Counted from the first letter of the stretch, positions 26,617 through 36,377 are shown. The stretch is 64,000 bases of DNA from Verrucomicrobiota bacterium (GCA_022709905.1 JAKLHY010000005.1:124001-188000); one strand, 5' to 3'. Program-made: numbers and translations. Notes: generated by a model from the sequence alone, not told the origin.

Positions 26617-29600
26617 ATGAAACGAAATCTTGGAATCCTGGGGCGTAGGTCGATTGATTTAGCGACGTTCCTATGGGTCGCAACAGCTTCAATCACCGGT
26701 CATTCCCAGGGATCGATGGCCGTATCCCTGCCATCCGAAGTGAAGGCCGTCTGGGATCTCGACAAGGCTTTTCACGAGACCACACCGACGCGCGAACGCA
26801 TCTGTCTCAATGGTCTCTGGCACTGGCAACCCGCCTCCTCGCCATCTCTGAAGGTCCCGGAAGCCGAATGGGGTTATTTCAAGGTGCCCGGTTGCTGGCC
26901 CGGCATCACCGATTACATGCAGAAAGACTGTCAAACCGTCTTCGCGCATCCGATGTGGGTCAAGCAGCGACTCGCCTCTCTGTCGGAAGCCTGGTATGAA
27001 CGCGAGATCTCGATTCCCCCGGGCTGGACGGGGCGCCGTCTATTCCTGGAGGCTGACTGCGTGAATTCCCTTGCGATTGTCTTCGTGGATGGCGCGAGAA
27101 CAGGCGAAATCCGGTTTCCCGGCGGCATGCTCGACGTGACATCGGTTTGTCGGCCTGGGGCCCGGCATCGACTGAGCATCCTGGTGGCGGCTCTGCCCCT
27201 CAAGGGCGTGCTGCTGTCGTATACTGACAGTGCGTCGGCCCGGGAAACCCAGGGAAGCGTTCAACGCCGGGGGTTGTGCGGCGACATCTATCTGACAAGC
27301 GTGCCGGAGGGTCCGCGCCTCAGGGACATCCAGGTGGATACTTCGGTGCGCAACCAGCAGCTGATCATCTCGGCGGCATTGGATGGACTGGCTGCGTCCG
27401 CATCTTATGCGCTTCGCGGACGCGTGCTTCAAAATGGCGTTTGCGTCAAGGAATTCGTCAGTTCCCCCTTCTCCGCGAACGACCCCGAAAAGGGCCGCAT
27501 ACGCGTGGCCGAATCCTGGTTGGCCAAAAGTCTTTGGGACCTTCACACGCCGCGGCACACTTACGATCTTGAGATCTCCTTGTTGGATGCCGAGCGCCGG
27601 CTATTGGACACCTGTTGGACGGTGCGCTTGGGGTTCCGGGAGTTTTGGATTGAAGGACGGGATTTTTACTTGAACGGCACCCGTCTTTATCTCTCCGCGG
27701 TCCCGCTGGACAACGCCCAGGTGAGCGCCGCGTTGGCCGGGTATGCTGGCGCGCGAGAAAGCCTCGAACGACTCCGGAGCATCGGCGTTAATCTTGTTTA
27801 TACCCACAACTACGGCTGCGAGCCAGGATCACACCTCGGTTTCCAGGAGGTGCTGCGCGCCGCCGACGATGTCGGGATGCTGGTCGCCTTTTCCCAGCCG
27901 CACTTCAGTCACTACGATTGGAAATCATCCGACGCCGACCAAACCAACGGTTACGCTCATCACGCGGAGTATTATGTGCGCATCGCTCAGAACCACCCGT
28001 CGGTGGTCATGTATTCCATGAGCCACAACGCGACCGGTTATGAGGAAGACATGAATCCGGACATGATGGATGGGGTTCAAGCCCCCCGGGATCAGTGGTC
28101 CTCGAGGAATGCCAAAGTGGCCCTGAGGGCGGAGGCGATCGTGAAGCAATTCGATCCAAGCCGGATCGTTTACCACCACGCGTCGGGCAACCTGGGCTCC
28201 ATGCATCCGATCAACTTCTACCCCAATTTCGTGCCGATTCAGGAAATGTCGGATTGGTTTGAGGCATGGGCAACACGAAGCGTCAAGCCGGTGTTTATGT
28301 GCGAATACGGCGCCCCTTTCACATGGGATTGGACCCTCTATCGCGGATGGTATCAAGGCCAGCGCGAGTTCGGCAGCGCTCGGGTCCCCTGGGAGTTCTG
28401 CCTGGCCGAATGGAACGCCCAATTCCTGGGCGATTTCGCATACCAAATCAGCGAGCCGGAGAAGGCCAACTTGCGCTGGGAAGCCAAACAATTCCAGGCG
28501 GGCAACCGATGGCATCGATGGGATTATCCTTATCAGGTCGGGTCGGCGAGTTTTGAGGAGCGCTATCCCATTTTTGCGCTCTATCTGACCGACAACTGGC
28601 GCGCGTTTCGCACCTGGGGTGTGTCGGCCATTTCGCCTTGGGAATATGGCCATTTCTGGAAATTGCGACCCGGAGTCAACCGAAGCCGCCAGGAGCTCGC
28701 TGTGGATTGGGATCACTTGCAGCGGCCAGGATTCAGCCCGGATTATATCGGGGAACGCTATGAACGAATGGATCTGGCCTTCGATCGCGGCGATTGGATT
28801 GCCACACCGGCGGCGCAGGCCCTGATCCGCAACAACCGCCCCCTGCTCGCGTACTTGGGCGGCAAACCACCCCGATTCACCAGCAAAGACCACAATTTTC
28901 TTCCCGGCGAAACCGTCGAAAAACAACTCATTGTCATCAACAACACCCGGGAGACCATCCATGCCGAATGCCAGTGGGCGTTCGATCTGCCCCAGGCCGT
29001 CGCCGTCCGCCAGAAGGTGACGGTCGCCCCCGGCGATCAACACCGGATCCCGTTGCGTTTCGAACTGCCGTCCGTTTTGGCCTCCGGCGTCTATCCACTC
29101 CACGCCCACATCAGGTTTAGCAACGACGAGATTCAGGAAGACACTCTCTCCATCGATGTCCTGACCCAGCCCTCTGGTTTATCCACCATCCCCCGGGTGA
29201 AGTTGTTTGATCCCAAGGGCGAAACCGCTTCATTGCTCCATCAGTTGGGCTTGTCCCATCAAATTGTCTCAGCGGAAACCGATCTGTCTCCTGACGACAT
29301 CCTCATCGTGGGAAAATCGGCGCTATCCCTTGCCGGCCCGGCCCCCGATCTCAGCAAAGTGCCGGAGGGGCTGAAAGTGATCGTGTTCGAACAGACTGCC
29401 GAAGTTATGGAAAAACGATTGGGATTTCGCGCGCACGAGTATGGCTTGAGACAGGTATTCAGGCGAGTCCCTGATCATCCGATCCTGCGCGGCCTGCGGC
29501 CCGAGCATCTCCAGAACTGGCGGGGCGAAGCCACGATACTGCCTCCTCGACTGAAGTACGAACTGCGACCTCGCTACGGTCCGACGGTGCTATGGTGTGG

Positions 29601-30540
29601 TCTTGAGGTTCCACGGCTGTGGCGTTGTGGCAATCAGGGGAATGTCGCGTCGGTCCTGGTTGAGAAACCTGTCTGCGGAGACTTTCTTCCGATTCTTGAT
29701 GGCGGTTTCAGCCTCCAATACAGCCCCCTCTTTGAATACCGAGAGGGCCGGGGCCTCATCGTGTTTTGCCAGATGGATGTGACGGGCCGCTCAGAACAAG
29801 AACCGACGGCAGAGGCCCTCGCGCGCAATCTCATGAGTTACGTCTCGAACTGGCAACCGGCGCCCCGGAGACAGGCCGTGTTTGTTGGCGATCCCCGGGG
29901 ACAAAAACATCTGGCATCAATGGGAATCGGTCTGAAATCGTATGAAGCAAAAACACCGCCCTTGGACCAAGTCCTGATCGTGGATTCGCAGGGAGCTCAA
30001 CAACTGGCGCAGCAAAGAAGCTCCATTTCAGACTGGCTTAAGGACGGTGGGAGGCTCTTGGCAATCGGTCTTGACCAGGCGGCCTGCGACTCTCTGTTCT
30101 CCTTTAAAACCACCTTGAAACTTGGCGAGCATATCTCGGCGTATTGGGATCCGGTGGAGCTGCATGCACCGTTTGTGGGAATCGGTTCCGCCGATGCTCA
30201 CAATCGAGCCCCATGCATACTGCCCCTCGTGGTCGCGGGTGCGGAGGTTGTGGGTAACGGCATCCTCGCCAAAGCGGATCAGGCGAATGTCGTCTTTTGT
30301 CAGATCGCACCCTGGCAATTCGACGGCACCCGGTCTTCCAACTTGAAGCGAACGCATCGGCGCGCCTCCTTTCTTTTATCACGTTTGCTGGCCAACTTGG
30401 GCGTCACTGGAACTCCTCCCTTGCTTGATTGTTTTCATCGGCCCGCGGACCCGGTTCAGTCGGAAAAGCGCTGGGCACACGGCCTATACGTCGATCAACC
30501 CGAGGAATGGGACGACCCCTATCGGTTCTTCCGTTGGTGA
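26617..30540 (+). CDS. Large secreted GH2-like glycoside hydrolase
   Basis: 1307-aa exported protein with an N-terminal signal (LATFLWVATASITGHSQG). Residues about 50-230 form a GH2 sugar-binding jelly roll (LNGLWHWQPA, WGYFKVPGCWPG). An Ig-like domain and a TIM barrel (residues about 340-780) follow. The family's nucleophile-type EYGAP is present at E563. The acid/base region, normally W-S-L-G-N-E, reads YSMSHNATGYEED (466-478), so the usual NE glutamate is replaced. The C-terminal ~450 residues contain Ig-like and glutamine-amidotransferase-like (ThuA-type) segments. The substrate is unknown; the adjacent esterase suggests a decorated polysaccharide. Confidence 0.85.
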   Translation: MKRNLGILGRRSIDLATFLWVATASITGHSQGSMAVSLPSEVKAVWDLDKAFHETTPTRERICLNGLWHWQPASSPSLKVPEAEWGYFKVPGCWPGITDYMQKDCQTVFAHPMWVKQRLASLSEAWYEREISIPPGWTGRRLFLEADCVNSLAIVFVDGARTGEIRFPGGMLDVTSVCRPGARHRLSILVAALPLKGVLLSYTDSASARETQGSVQRRGLCGDIYLTSVPEGPRLRDIQVDTSVRNQQLIISAALDGLAASASYALRGRVLQNGVCVKEFVSSPFSANDPEKGRIRVAESWLAKSLWDLHTPRHTYDLEISLLDAERRLLDTCWTVRLGFREFWIEGRDFYLNGTRLYLSAVPLDNAQVSAALAGYAGARESLERLRSIGVNLVYTHNYGCEPGSHLGFQEVLRAADDVGMLVAFSQPHFSHYDWKSSDADQTNGYAHHAEYYVRIAQNHPSVVMYSMSHNATGYEEDMNPDMMDGVQAPRDQWSSRNAKVALRAEAIVKQFDPSRIVYHHASGNLGSMHPINFYPNFVPIQEMSDWFEAWATRSVKPVFMCEYGAPFTWDWTLYRGWYQGQREFGSARVPWEFCLAEWNAQFLGDFAYQISEPEKANLRWEAKQFQAGNRWHRWDYPYQVGSASFEERYPIFALYLTDNWRAFRTWGVSAISPWEYGHFWKLRPGVNRSRQELAVDWDHLQRPGFSPDYIGERYERMDLAFDRGDWIATPAAQALIRNNRPLLAYLGGKPPRFTSKDHNFLPGETVEKQLIVINNTRETIHAECQWAFDLPQAVAVRQKVTVAPGDQHRIPLRFELPSVLASGVYPLHAHIRFSNDEIQEDTLSIDVLTQPSGLSTIPRVKLFDPKGETASLLHQLGLSHQIVSAETDLSPDDILIVGKSALSLAGPAPDLSKVPEGLKVIVFEQTAEVMEKRLGFRAHEYGLRQVFRRVPDHPILRGLRPEHLQNWRGEATILPPRLKYELRPRYGPTVLWCGLEVPRLWRCGNQGNVASVLVEKPVCGDFLPILDGGFSLQYSPLFEYREGRGLIVFCQMDVTGRSEQEPTAEALARNLMSYVSNWQPAPRRQAVFVGDPRGQKHLASMGIGLKSYEAKTPPLDQVLIVDSQGAQQLAQQRSSISDWLKDGGRLLAIGLDQAACDSLFSFKTTLKLGEHISAYWDPVELHAPFVGIGSADAHNRAPCILPLVVAGAEVVGNGILAKADQANVVFCQIAPWQFDGTRSSNLKRTHRRASFLLSRLLANLGVTGTPPLLDCFHRPADPVQSEKRWAHGLYVDQPEEWDDPYRFFRW

Positions 30541-30742
30541 GGGGAGGGTGGGCTGGGCGTCAATCTGCGATCAGGATCCGTCGGGAATACGGAGCGGATC
30601 CATGGGGTGACACTCCGGGCTTCCTGTCGGTTCCCTTGAGTTCGCAACAGTCTCAAGCCGGCTCTTGCCATTTCGATTTGAAGCATGCACGATTCTCGGA
30701 AATTCAAATGACACACCCTTTTTTACAGCCAACTTATAACCG

Positions 30743-31588
30743 ATGAATGGAATCCCCATCCTCCATGTGGAAGCGGACAGCATCGCCCGGGCCTGGGAAC
30801 TGTCCCTGATTGAACTCCATCAGAAAGGCTGCTCCATTAAAACCGAGTATGACAAGCCGGAGGATCCGCCCAGCAAAGATGCCACCATGATCCTCACGAT
30901 CACCGACCCACTCCGGGAGCCGATGATCCACAAAGACTTTCCCGGAGGCCCCGAGGAACTTCAGGAATATGTGATGGAAGTCTGCGACGGCATCAAGGAC
31001 CATCTTGTGCGGGACACCAAAGATCCGAGCGACACCCGATGGGAATACACCTATCATCAGCGGCTGTTTGCCTATCAAGCCCCCAACTTGCCGCCATTCG
31101 ATCAGATCGAGAACGTGTGTCAAAAGCTGGCACGCGCGCCTCACAGCCGTCGAGCCCAGGCGATCACCTGGAAAGTCTGGGAAGACAACGAATGTTACGA
31201 TCCCGCCTGTCTGCAGAGCCTCTGGTTCCGGATAACCGAACAGGATGGACAAGCGTTCTTGAGTCTTAATGTCCGGTTCCGCTCCAACGACGCCTACAAA
31301 GCGGCGTTCATGAACATCTTCGCCCTCGTTCAACTGCAGCAGCGGGTTGCCACCCAAATTTCCCAGCTCTCCGGCCGCCCTGTGCAGCTCGGCCGCTACT
31401 GTCATATCGCAGACAGCTACCATATCTACGGCTCCTACTTTAAGGAGTTCGAGGGACGTTTTCTGCGTGCCCTCGAGAAACGGGACTTCGCCCAGCGCAC
31501 CCTTCGCTACGCCGACGTCCGTGACCTCATGGAACAAGCCCGCCCCAGCATCCAGGAAAAGGCCGCCCGACTCAATCGAGGCCAATAA
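30743..31588 (+). CDS. Thymidylate-synthase-fold protein of unknown substrate
   Basis: 281 aa. The second half matches the ThyA fold: the catalytic cysteine C156 (in DPACLQSLW, canonical PCH), the phosphate-binding Arg-Ser-x-Asp block R170-S171-N172-D173, the base-recognition Asn N181 (MNIF) and the C-terminal block DSYHIYG (204-210; H207 and Y209 match the canonical HxY). The canonical His after the cysteine is Leu. The first half (WEYTYHQRLFAYQ, residues about 100-112) resembles archaeal and phage ThyA-type proteins. No folate-cycle gene is nearby; MoaC-MogA follows after 12 bp. It could be a true TS, a dCMP/dUMP-modifying enzyme or something else. Confidence 0.75.
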   Translation: MNGIPILHVEADSIARAWELSLIELHQKGCSIKTEYDKPEDPPSKDATMILTITDPLREPMIHKDFPGGPEELQEYVMEVCDGIKDHLVRDTKDPSDTRWEYTYHQRLFAYQAPNLPPFDQIENVCQKLARAPHSRRAQAITWKVWEDNECYDPACLQSLWFRITEQDGQAFLSLNVRFRSNDAYKAAFMNIFALVQLQQRVATQISQLSGRPVQLGRYCHIADSYHIYGSYFKEFEGRFLRALEKRDFAQRTLRYADVRDLMEQARPSIQEKAARLNRGQ

Positions 31589-31600
31589 AAATTACTCCCC

Positions 31601-32536
31601 ATGCGCGATATCTCACACAAATACTCAACCTTACGCACCGCCCGGGCCCGGGCCGTGCTGACCTTGAAGCCAGAAACGCTGCGCAAATTGCGTGAAGGCC
31701 GCCTTCCCAAGGGGGATCCCCTGCCGGTCGCCCGCGTCGCCGCCATCCAGGCCGCCAAGAACACCAGCCAGATCATTCCCTACTGCCATCCGGTGCCGCT
31801 GGATTTTGTCGGGATTTCCTTCTCCCTGGGCGCGGACCGGATCGAGATCGAGGTGACAGCCAAGGCCGTCTATAAAACCGGCGTGGAAATGGAGGCCTTG
31901 ACCGCGGCCTCCGTCGCGGCGCTGACCCTGTATGACATGCTCAAAATCGTCGATGACTCCCTGGCCATCCAGTGTGTCCAGCTCGAAGAAAAAACCGGAG
32001 GCAAAACCGACTTCGCAAACGCCATCGTTTCCCCTCCCAAAGCGGCAGTTCTTGTGATGTCCGATTCCATCTCTTCAGGGCTCGCCCATGACAAGTCCGG
32101 CGGGCTGATTACGGAACGTCTCAAGGCGGAAGGCTTCGACGTGGTGGATTACCTGGTCATTCCAGATGACCGCGGGATTATTGAACAACGGCTGATCGAT
32201 TACGCAGACAAAACCCACTTGGATCTAGTCCTGACCACAGGAGGCACCGGTTTCAGCCCCCGGGACAATACCCCCGAGGCCATGGAGAATATTATCGAAC
32301 GCGACGTGCCCGGGATTCCGGAAGTGGCCCGCGCCTTCGGACAAGAGCGAATGCCCTACGCCATGCTGGCCCGAGGCAGAGCCGGCCTCCGAGGGAAGAC
32401 GTTGATGGTCAACCTGCCCGGATCCCAATCTGGCGTCCGAGATTACCTCGATGTCCTTTTTCCCGCCCTGCTCCATGCCGTCAACATGATCCGAGGCGAA
32501 GGACACCCGCCTCGGGCGCCGCAACCGAATGTCTGA
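31601..32536 (+). CDS. moaC-mogA: Bifunctional molybdenum cofactor protein MoaC-MogA
   Basis: 311-aa fusion of two Moco biosynthesis enzymes in the cytoplasm. Residues 1-150 are MoaC (cyclic pyranopterin monophosphate synthase), with PYCHPVPLDF, GVEMEALTAASVAALTLYDM and a conserved Lys in the MLKIVDD segment. Residues about 155-311 are a MogA/MoaB adenylyltransferase, with TTGGTGFSPRDNTPEA and the NLPGS loop. It starts 12 bp after the ThyA-fold gene and its stop overlaps the moeA start by 8 bp. The fusion is known in several bacterial lineages. Confidence 0.92.
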   Translation: MRDISHKYSTLRTARARAVLTLKPETLRKLREGRLPKGDPLPVARVAAIQAAKNTSQIIPYCHPVPLDFVGISFSLGADRIEIEVTAKAVYKTGVEMEALTAASVAALTLYDMLKIVDDSLAIQCVQLEEKTGGKTDFANAIVSPPKAAVLVMSDSISSGLAHDKSGGLITERLKAEGFDVVDYLVIPDDRGIIEQRLIDYADKTHLDLVLTTGGTGFSPRDNTPEAMENIIERDVPGIPEVARAFGQERMPYAMLARGRAGLRGKTLMVNLPGSQSGVRDYLDVLFPALLHAVNMIRGEGHPPRAPQPNV

Positions 32537-33851
32537 AACTCCCGACCTCCGGGCAAACCGGGAGATTCACATGAAACACTCCGACACATCAGAACTCTTG
32601 GAGGCTTCTCTGGCGCTCCAAAGAATCCTAAGACACTGTCGTCCGGGGGCCAGCGTCCGGAGAACCCTGGCCCAGGCTGCTGGCGGATTCCTGGCTCAAG
32701 AGATCCGCGCAACCCATCCTTCGCCGCCCTTCAACCAATCCCATGTCGACGGCTATGGGATCCTTCTGGCTGACGTTCGCAAGGCGCGCAAGCACCAGCC
32801 GGTATCCCTGCCGTTGGTCGCGACGATTCGCGCGGGCGATCTTTCGTCTGGCCGACTGACCCCGGGGCACACCGTCAAAATCTTTACAGGAGCTCCCGTG
32901 CCGGGCGGGGTTGAAGCCATCGTCATGCGAGAGCGCTGCGCCGAGGACCACGGGCGGGTTCTGTTTTTTTGCGGGGCCAAAAGCGGGGACCACATTCGAT
33001 ATCGCGGCGAGGAATTTCGAAGGAACTCGGTCGTCTTGAGAACTGGAGAACGACTCAGTCCTCCGGCTATCGGACTGCTGGCCTCGTTGGGATATCGGGA
33101 TGCGCGGGTTTACGATCGACCACGGGTGGCTTTATTGACAACGGGGAACGAGCTGATCAAACCGGGACGTCCCTTGCGTCCCGGCCAAGTCTACGAGTGC
33201 AATGCCGCGGCGCTCACAACCGCAATTCGGGGCCTCGGCATCTCGGGGGTCCGGACCGTCCATGCTCGGGATGCGGCCGATGCCTTGCGGCGATCGCTGC
33301 TGTCCTTGATGCCGAACCACGATGTCGTGATTTCGGTTGGTGGGGTCTCTGTGGGAGACTACGATCTGGTGCGAGACGCCGCGGAAGAAGCGGGCGTGCG
33401 CCGAGTCTTTTGGCGGGTGGCCGTCAAACCGGGGATGCCTCTGTATTTCGGGGTGTTCTCACAAAAAACTTCCCAGGACAAAATCGCCAGTCTCCCTCCC
33501 CGGTCCTCCGTCTTCTTTGGGTTGCCTGGAAATCCTGTATCCGCCCTGGTCACCTTTCATCAATTTGTGCGTCCAGCCCTTTTACGGATGCTTGGACAGA
33601 AAGTGTCCCAGCGATTCCTGATCCCGGTCCAGCTGGGGGCGAGTCTGCGGAAAAAGCCTGGCCGCCTGGAATGGGTTCGTGGCCGCCTCGAATTCGGAGG
33701 GAAGAGCATTCTGGCCAGACCGGTCCCGGGCCAGCAATCCCACATGCTCGGCGGTCTGACTGCGGCTAACGCACTGATCGAGTTTCCAGCTGCTCTGGCT
33801 CACCTCAGCCGAAACAGCCGTCTGATGGCCGAACTGCTGAATTGGACGTGA
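32529..33851 (+). CDS. moeA: Molybdopterin molybdenumtransferase
   Basis: 440-aa enzyme that inserts molybdenum into adenylylated molybdopterin. The N-terminal domain has FNQSHVDGYGIL, GPxAGE-type linkers and the motif IFTGAPVPGGVEAIVMRE. The central MogA-like domain has TTGNELIKPG and ISVGGVSVGDYD, and FGLPGNPVSALVTF is the NPVS loop. The ATG at 32529 overlaps the moaC-mogA stop by 8 bp; an internal ATG at 32571 would still keep the MoeA start. It supplies Mo cofactor for unidentified molybdoenzymes. About 50 bp separate it from the MoxR gene. Confidence 0.92.
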   Translation: MSETPDLRANREIHMKHSDTSELLEASLALQRILRHCRPGASVRRTLAQAAGGFLAQEIRATHPSPPFNQSHVDGYGILLADVRKARKHQPVSLPLVATIRAGDLSSGRLTPGHTVKIFTGAPVPGGVEAIVMRERCAEDHGRVLFFCGAKSGDHIRYRGEEFRRNSVVLRTGERLSPPAIGLLASLGYRDARVYDRPRVALLTTGNELIKPGRPLRPGQVYECNAAALTTAIRGLGISGVRTVHARDAADALRRSLLSLMPNHDVVISVGGVSVGDYDLVRDAAEEAGVRRVFWRVAVKPGMPLYFGVFSQKTSQDKIASLPPRSSVFFGLPGNPVSALVTFHQFVRPALLRMLGQKVSQRFLIPVQLGASLRKKPGRLEWVRGRLEFGGKSILARPVPGQQSHMLGGLTAANALIEFPAALAHLSRNSRLMAELLNWT

Positions 33852-33899
33852 TGAAAGCTTGTGTGACGCCCTCCGGTTGGTTATTGATCCTGTCTTCGC

Positions 33900-34889
33900 A
33901 TGAGCGTGACAACAAACGAACTGGAACAACAGGTGGCGCAGTCGGCAGGCTGGCTCCAGGCCCTGCGGCAGGAAATACAGCGGATCATTGTTGGACAGAA
34001 CCATCTCCTGGATCGCCTCCTGGTCGGGCTTCTGGCTAATGGCCATGTGCTGCTGGAAGGCGTGCCAGGCCTTGCCAAAACCCTGGCGGTCCGCACACTG
34101 GCCGCCGCAATCCACGCCGATTTTCATCGCATCCAGTTTACTCCGGATCTTCTGCCTGCGGACATCATTGGCACGCTGATCTACAACCCCCAGGATGGCA
34201 AATACCATGCCACCAAGGGCCCCGTCTTTGCCCATTTGGTGCTCGCAGATGAAATCAACCGCGCCCCGGCGAAGGTCCAGTCGGCCTTGTTGGAAGCCAT
34301 GCAGGAACGGCAGGTCACCCTTGGCGGCGAAACCATGTCCCTGCCCTCCCCGTTCCTGGTGTTGGCCACCGAGAATCCCATTGACCAGGAAGGCACTTAT
34401 CCTCTGCCGGAAGCGCAAGTCGACCGATTCATGTTCAAGGTCCTCGTCGGCTACCCCGATTTCGCCGAGGAACGCAAAATCCTCGACACCATGGCCTTCA
34501 CCTCACCATCCCTCCAGGTATCGCCCGTGGTTCCGCGCGAGGAAATCCTGAAGACTCGGAAACTGGTGGACCAGATTCATGTCGACGATAAATTGCGCGA
34601 CTACGTCGTGCGCCTGGTCTTTGCCACGCGCCAGCCCGAGCAGTACGGCCTGAACACGAAACACCTGATCCAGTTTGGAGCCTCTCCGCGAGCCACGATC
34701 GCACTGACGGTGGCCGCCAAGGCCTGGGCTTTGCTTCAGGGTCGATCCTTTGTCTTGCCCGAAGACATCAAGAGTATCGGGCCCGACGTGCTGCGTCACC
34801 GCATGATTCTCACCTACGAAGCCGACGCGGAGGGAGTGACCACGGACGATCTCATCCAGCAAACCTTTAACACCGTCCCCATTCCCTGA
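33900..34889 (+). CDS. MoxR-family AAA+ ATPase (first gene of Bat operon)
   Basis: 329-aa cytoplasmic ATPase of the MoxR subfamily. The Walker A-like GVPGLAKTLAVRTLA lies near residue 60, Walker B LVLADEINRAPAKVQSALLEAM near 120, sensor 1 VLATENPIDQEGTYPLPEAQVDRF near 160, and the family's C-terminal lid near 265. MoxR ATPases act as chaperones with DUF58 and von Willebrand factor A partners, in metal insertion or envelope stress. It begins a seven-gene plus-strand operon with DUF58, DUF4381-like, BatA, BatB-C, BatD and BatE genes. Spacing to the next gene is 14 bp. Confidence 0.95.
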   Translation: MSVTTNELEQQVAQSAGWLQALRQEIQRIIVGQNHLLDRLLVGLLANGHVLLEGVPGLAKTLAVRTLAAAIHADFHRIQFTPDLLPADIIGTLIYNPQDGKYHATKGPVFAHLVLADEINRAPAKVQSALLEAMQERQVTLGGETMSLPSPFLVLATENPIDQEGTYPLPEAQVDRFMFKVLVGYPDFAEERKILDTMAFTSPSLQVSPVVPREEILKTRKLVDQIHVDDKLRDYVVRLVFATRQPEQYGLNTKHLIQFGASPRATIALTVAAKAWALLQGRSFVLPEDIKSIGPDVLRHRMILTYEADAEGVTTDDLIQQTFNTVPIP

Positions 34890-34903
34890 CCTGAGAAACA
34901 CGC

Positions 34904-35815
34904 ATGCTGCGGATTCTGGACATCCTGGAACAGGTGCGACGAATCGAATTGCGCGCCAACCGCCTGGTCAATGACACCATGGTCGGCGCTTACCTGAGTT
35001 TCTTCCGGGGGCGCGGCCTGGATTTCGAGGAACTCCGCGAATACATCCCCGGAGACGACGTTCGGGACATCGACTGGAATGTCACCTATCGCCTGGGCCG
35101 GCCTTTTGTTAAAAAGTTCCGGGAAGAACGCGAGCTGGGCGTGGTTCTGGCCGTGGATATTTCGGCCTCGAGCCAGTTTGGCTCTCAGGGTTTGACGAAA
35201 AGGGAATTTGCCGTCGAGGTGGCGGCAACCCTGGCCTTTTCGGCGGCCAAAAGCTGCGATAAGGCCGGATTGCTGCTGTTCACCGATCGCACCGAGCTTT
35301 TCCTGCCGCCTCGCAAGGGACGACGTCACCTGCTGCGAATTATTCGGGAAATGCTGGCCTTTCAGGCGCATCATGCCGGCACCGACATTCCGTCGGCCCT
35401 GGGCTTTCTCAATCACGCCCTGCCGCGCCGATCGCTGGTCTTTCTATTCACCGACTTTTTGCATAGCTTTGAAAACGAAACCCGAAACTCGGTCTCGCGA
35501 CGCGACATGGTCCAGGAAATCGGTCTCACCAATGCCCGCCATGACCTTGTCTGCGTGCACCTGTGCGATCCCCGGGAACAGAACATGCCGGATGCGGGGT
35601 TGCTTACTCTTGAAGACATCGAAACCGGCGAGCTCGTGGAACTCGATTCAGCGCGAGGATCTGTGCGGGATCAATACGCCCGGTTTAATGCCTCACGTCT
35701 GGCGACCTTGGATCGCGCCTTGCGCCGGGCCGGTGTGGACACGCTCCGCTTGAACATCACCGAGCCTTACGCCCAGGTTCTGCAGCATTTCTTTGAACAT
35801 CGCCGTTGGCGATAA
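34904..35815 (+). CDS. DUF58-domain protein of the MoxR/Bat operon
   Basis: 303-aa protein with the DUF58 signature FFRGRGLDFEELREYIPGDDVRDIDWNVT at about residues 27-60. A VWA-like fold follows (VLAVDISASSQFGSQ, residues about 82-96). No membrane segment is obvious. DUF58 proteins are partners of MoxR ATPases. It starts 14 bp after the moxR gene and precedes the DUF4381-like gene by 7 bp. Confidence 0.92.
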   Translation: MLRILDILEQVRRIELRANRLVNDTMVGAYLSFFRGRGLDFEELREYIPGDDVRDIDWNVTYRLGRPFVKKFREERELGVVLAVDISASSQFGSQGLTKREFAVEVAATLAFSAAKSCDKAGLLLFTDRTELFLPPRKGRRHLLRIIREMLAFQAHHAGTDIPSALGFLNHALPRRSLVFLFTDFLHSFENETRNSVSRRDMVQEIGLTNARHDLVCVHLCDPREQNMPDAGLLTLEDIETGELVELDSARGSVRDQYARFNASRLATLDRALRRAGVDTLRLNITEPYAQVLQHFFEHRRWR

Positions 35816-35822
35816 TTCAGTC

Positions 35823-36377
35823 ATGGGGATTTTTGCCGCCATTCAACCTGATAAAATGCCTGACCTGCGTCCGCCAAAACCAGCCGTCCCGCTGGAACCG
35901 GCGGCTTCGACCTGGCTGATGGCTGCGGTATTTGTGCTAATCCTAGCCCTTGCGCTGGGGGGGCTCGTGCTCTGGAAAAAACAAAGACGGGCTCCGGCGT
36001 CCCTATCATCCCCAGAAACCACAGCGCTGGAGGCTCTCGAGAATCTCGCCCATCACAATGCGCCATCCAGGGGCCTCGCGATCGCCCGGATCCTGCGGGT
36101 GTTCCTGCAGTCGATCCTGGCGCTCGAACCCCGCGAACGCACGACTCCGGAACTCCTGAACGCCGTGCGCTCGCAATCTCAGTTGGATGCCGAACCCTTG
36201 GCGCTCCTGGAAAATCTCCTGAGAGATTGCGATCGGATGGAGTATTCGCCCCATGGCGCCGGACGATCTTCAGGAGATCTCGCAGAACGCGCCATCGATT
36301 TGGTGAAGCAGATTGCCGCCCGCTGCAAAACCGTCTCGTCTCCAAAAAATTCGGGGGCGGAGGATTCTGCGTCATGA
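35823..36377 (+). CDS. DUF4381-like single-span membrane protein
   Basis: 184 aa from the ATG at 35823, which is the preferred start; a TTG at 35793 would overlap the DUF58 gene by 23 bp. A Pro-rich N terminus (RPPKPAVPLEPAA) precedes one membrane helix (residues about 31-51, WLMAAVFVLILALALGGLVLW) and a cytoplasmic helical domain. Such small proteins are regular members of MoxR/Bat operons. Its stop overlaps the BatA start by 4 bp (ATGA at 36374), so translation is coupled. Confidence 0.82.
   Translation: MGIFAAIQPDKMPDLRPPKPAVPLEPAASTWLMAAVFVLILALALGGLVLWKKQRRAPASLSSPETTALEALENLAHHNAPSRGLAIARILRVFLQSILALEPRERTTPELLNAVRSQSQLDAEPLALLENLLRDCDRMEYSPHGAGRSSGDLAERAIDLVKQIAARCKTVSSPKNSGAEDSAS

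Noticed and set aside
27925..29109. Long minus-strand open frame inside the GH2-like gene
   Set aside because: It is antisense to conserved TIM-barrel blocks and has no recognisable domain.
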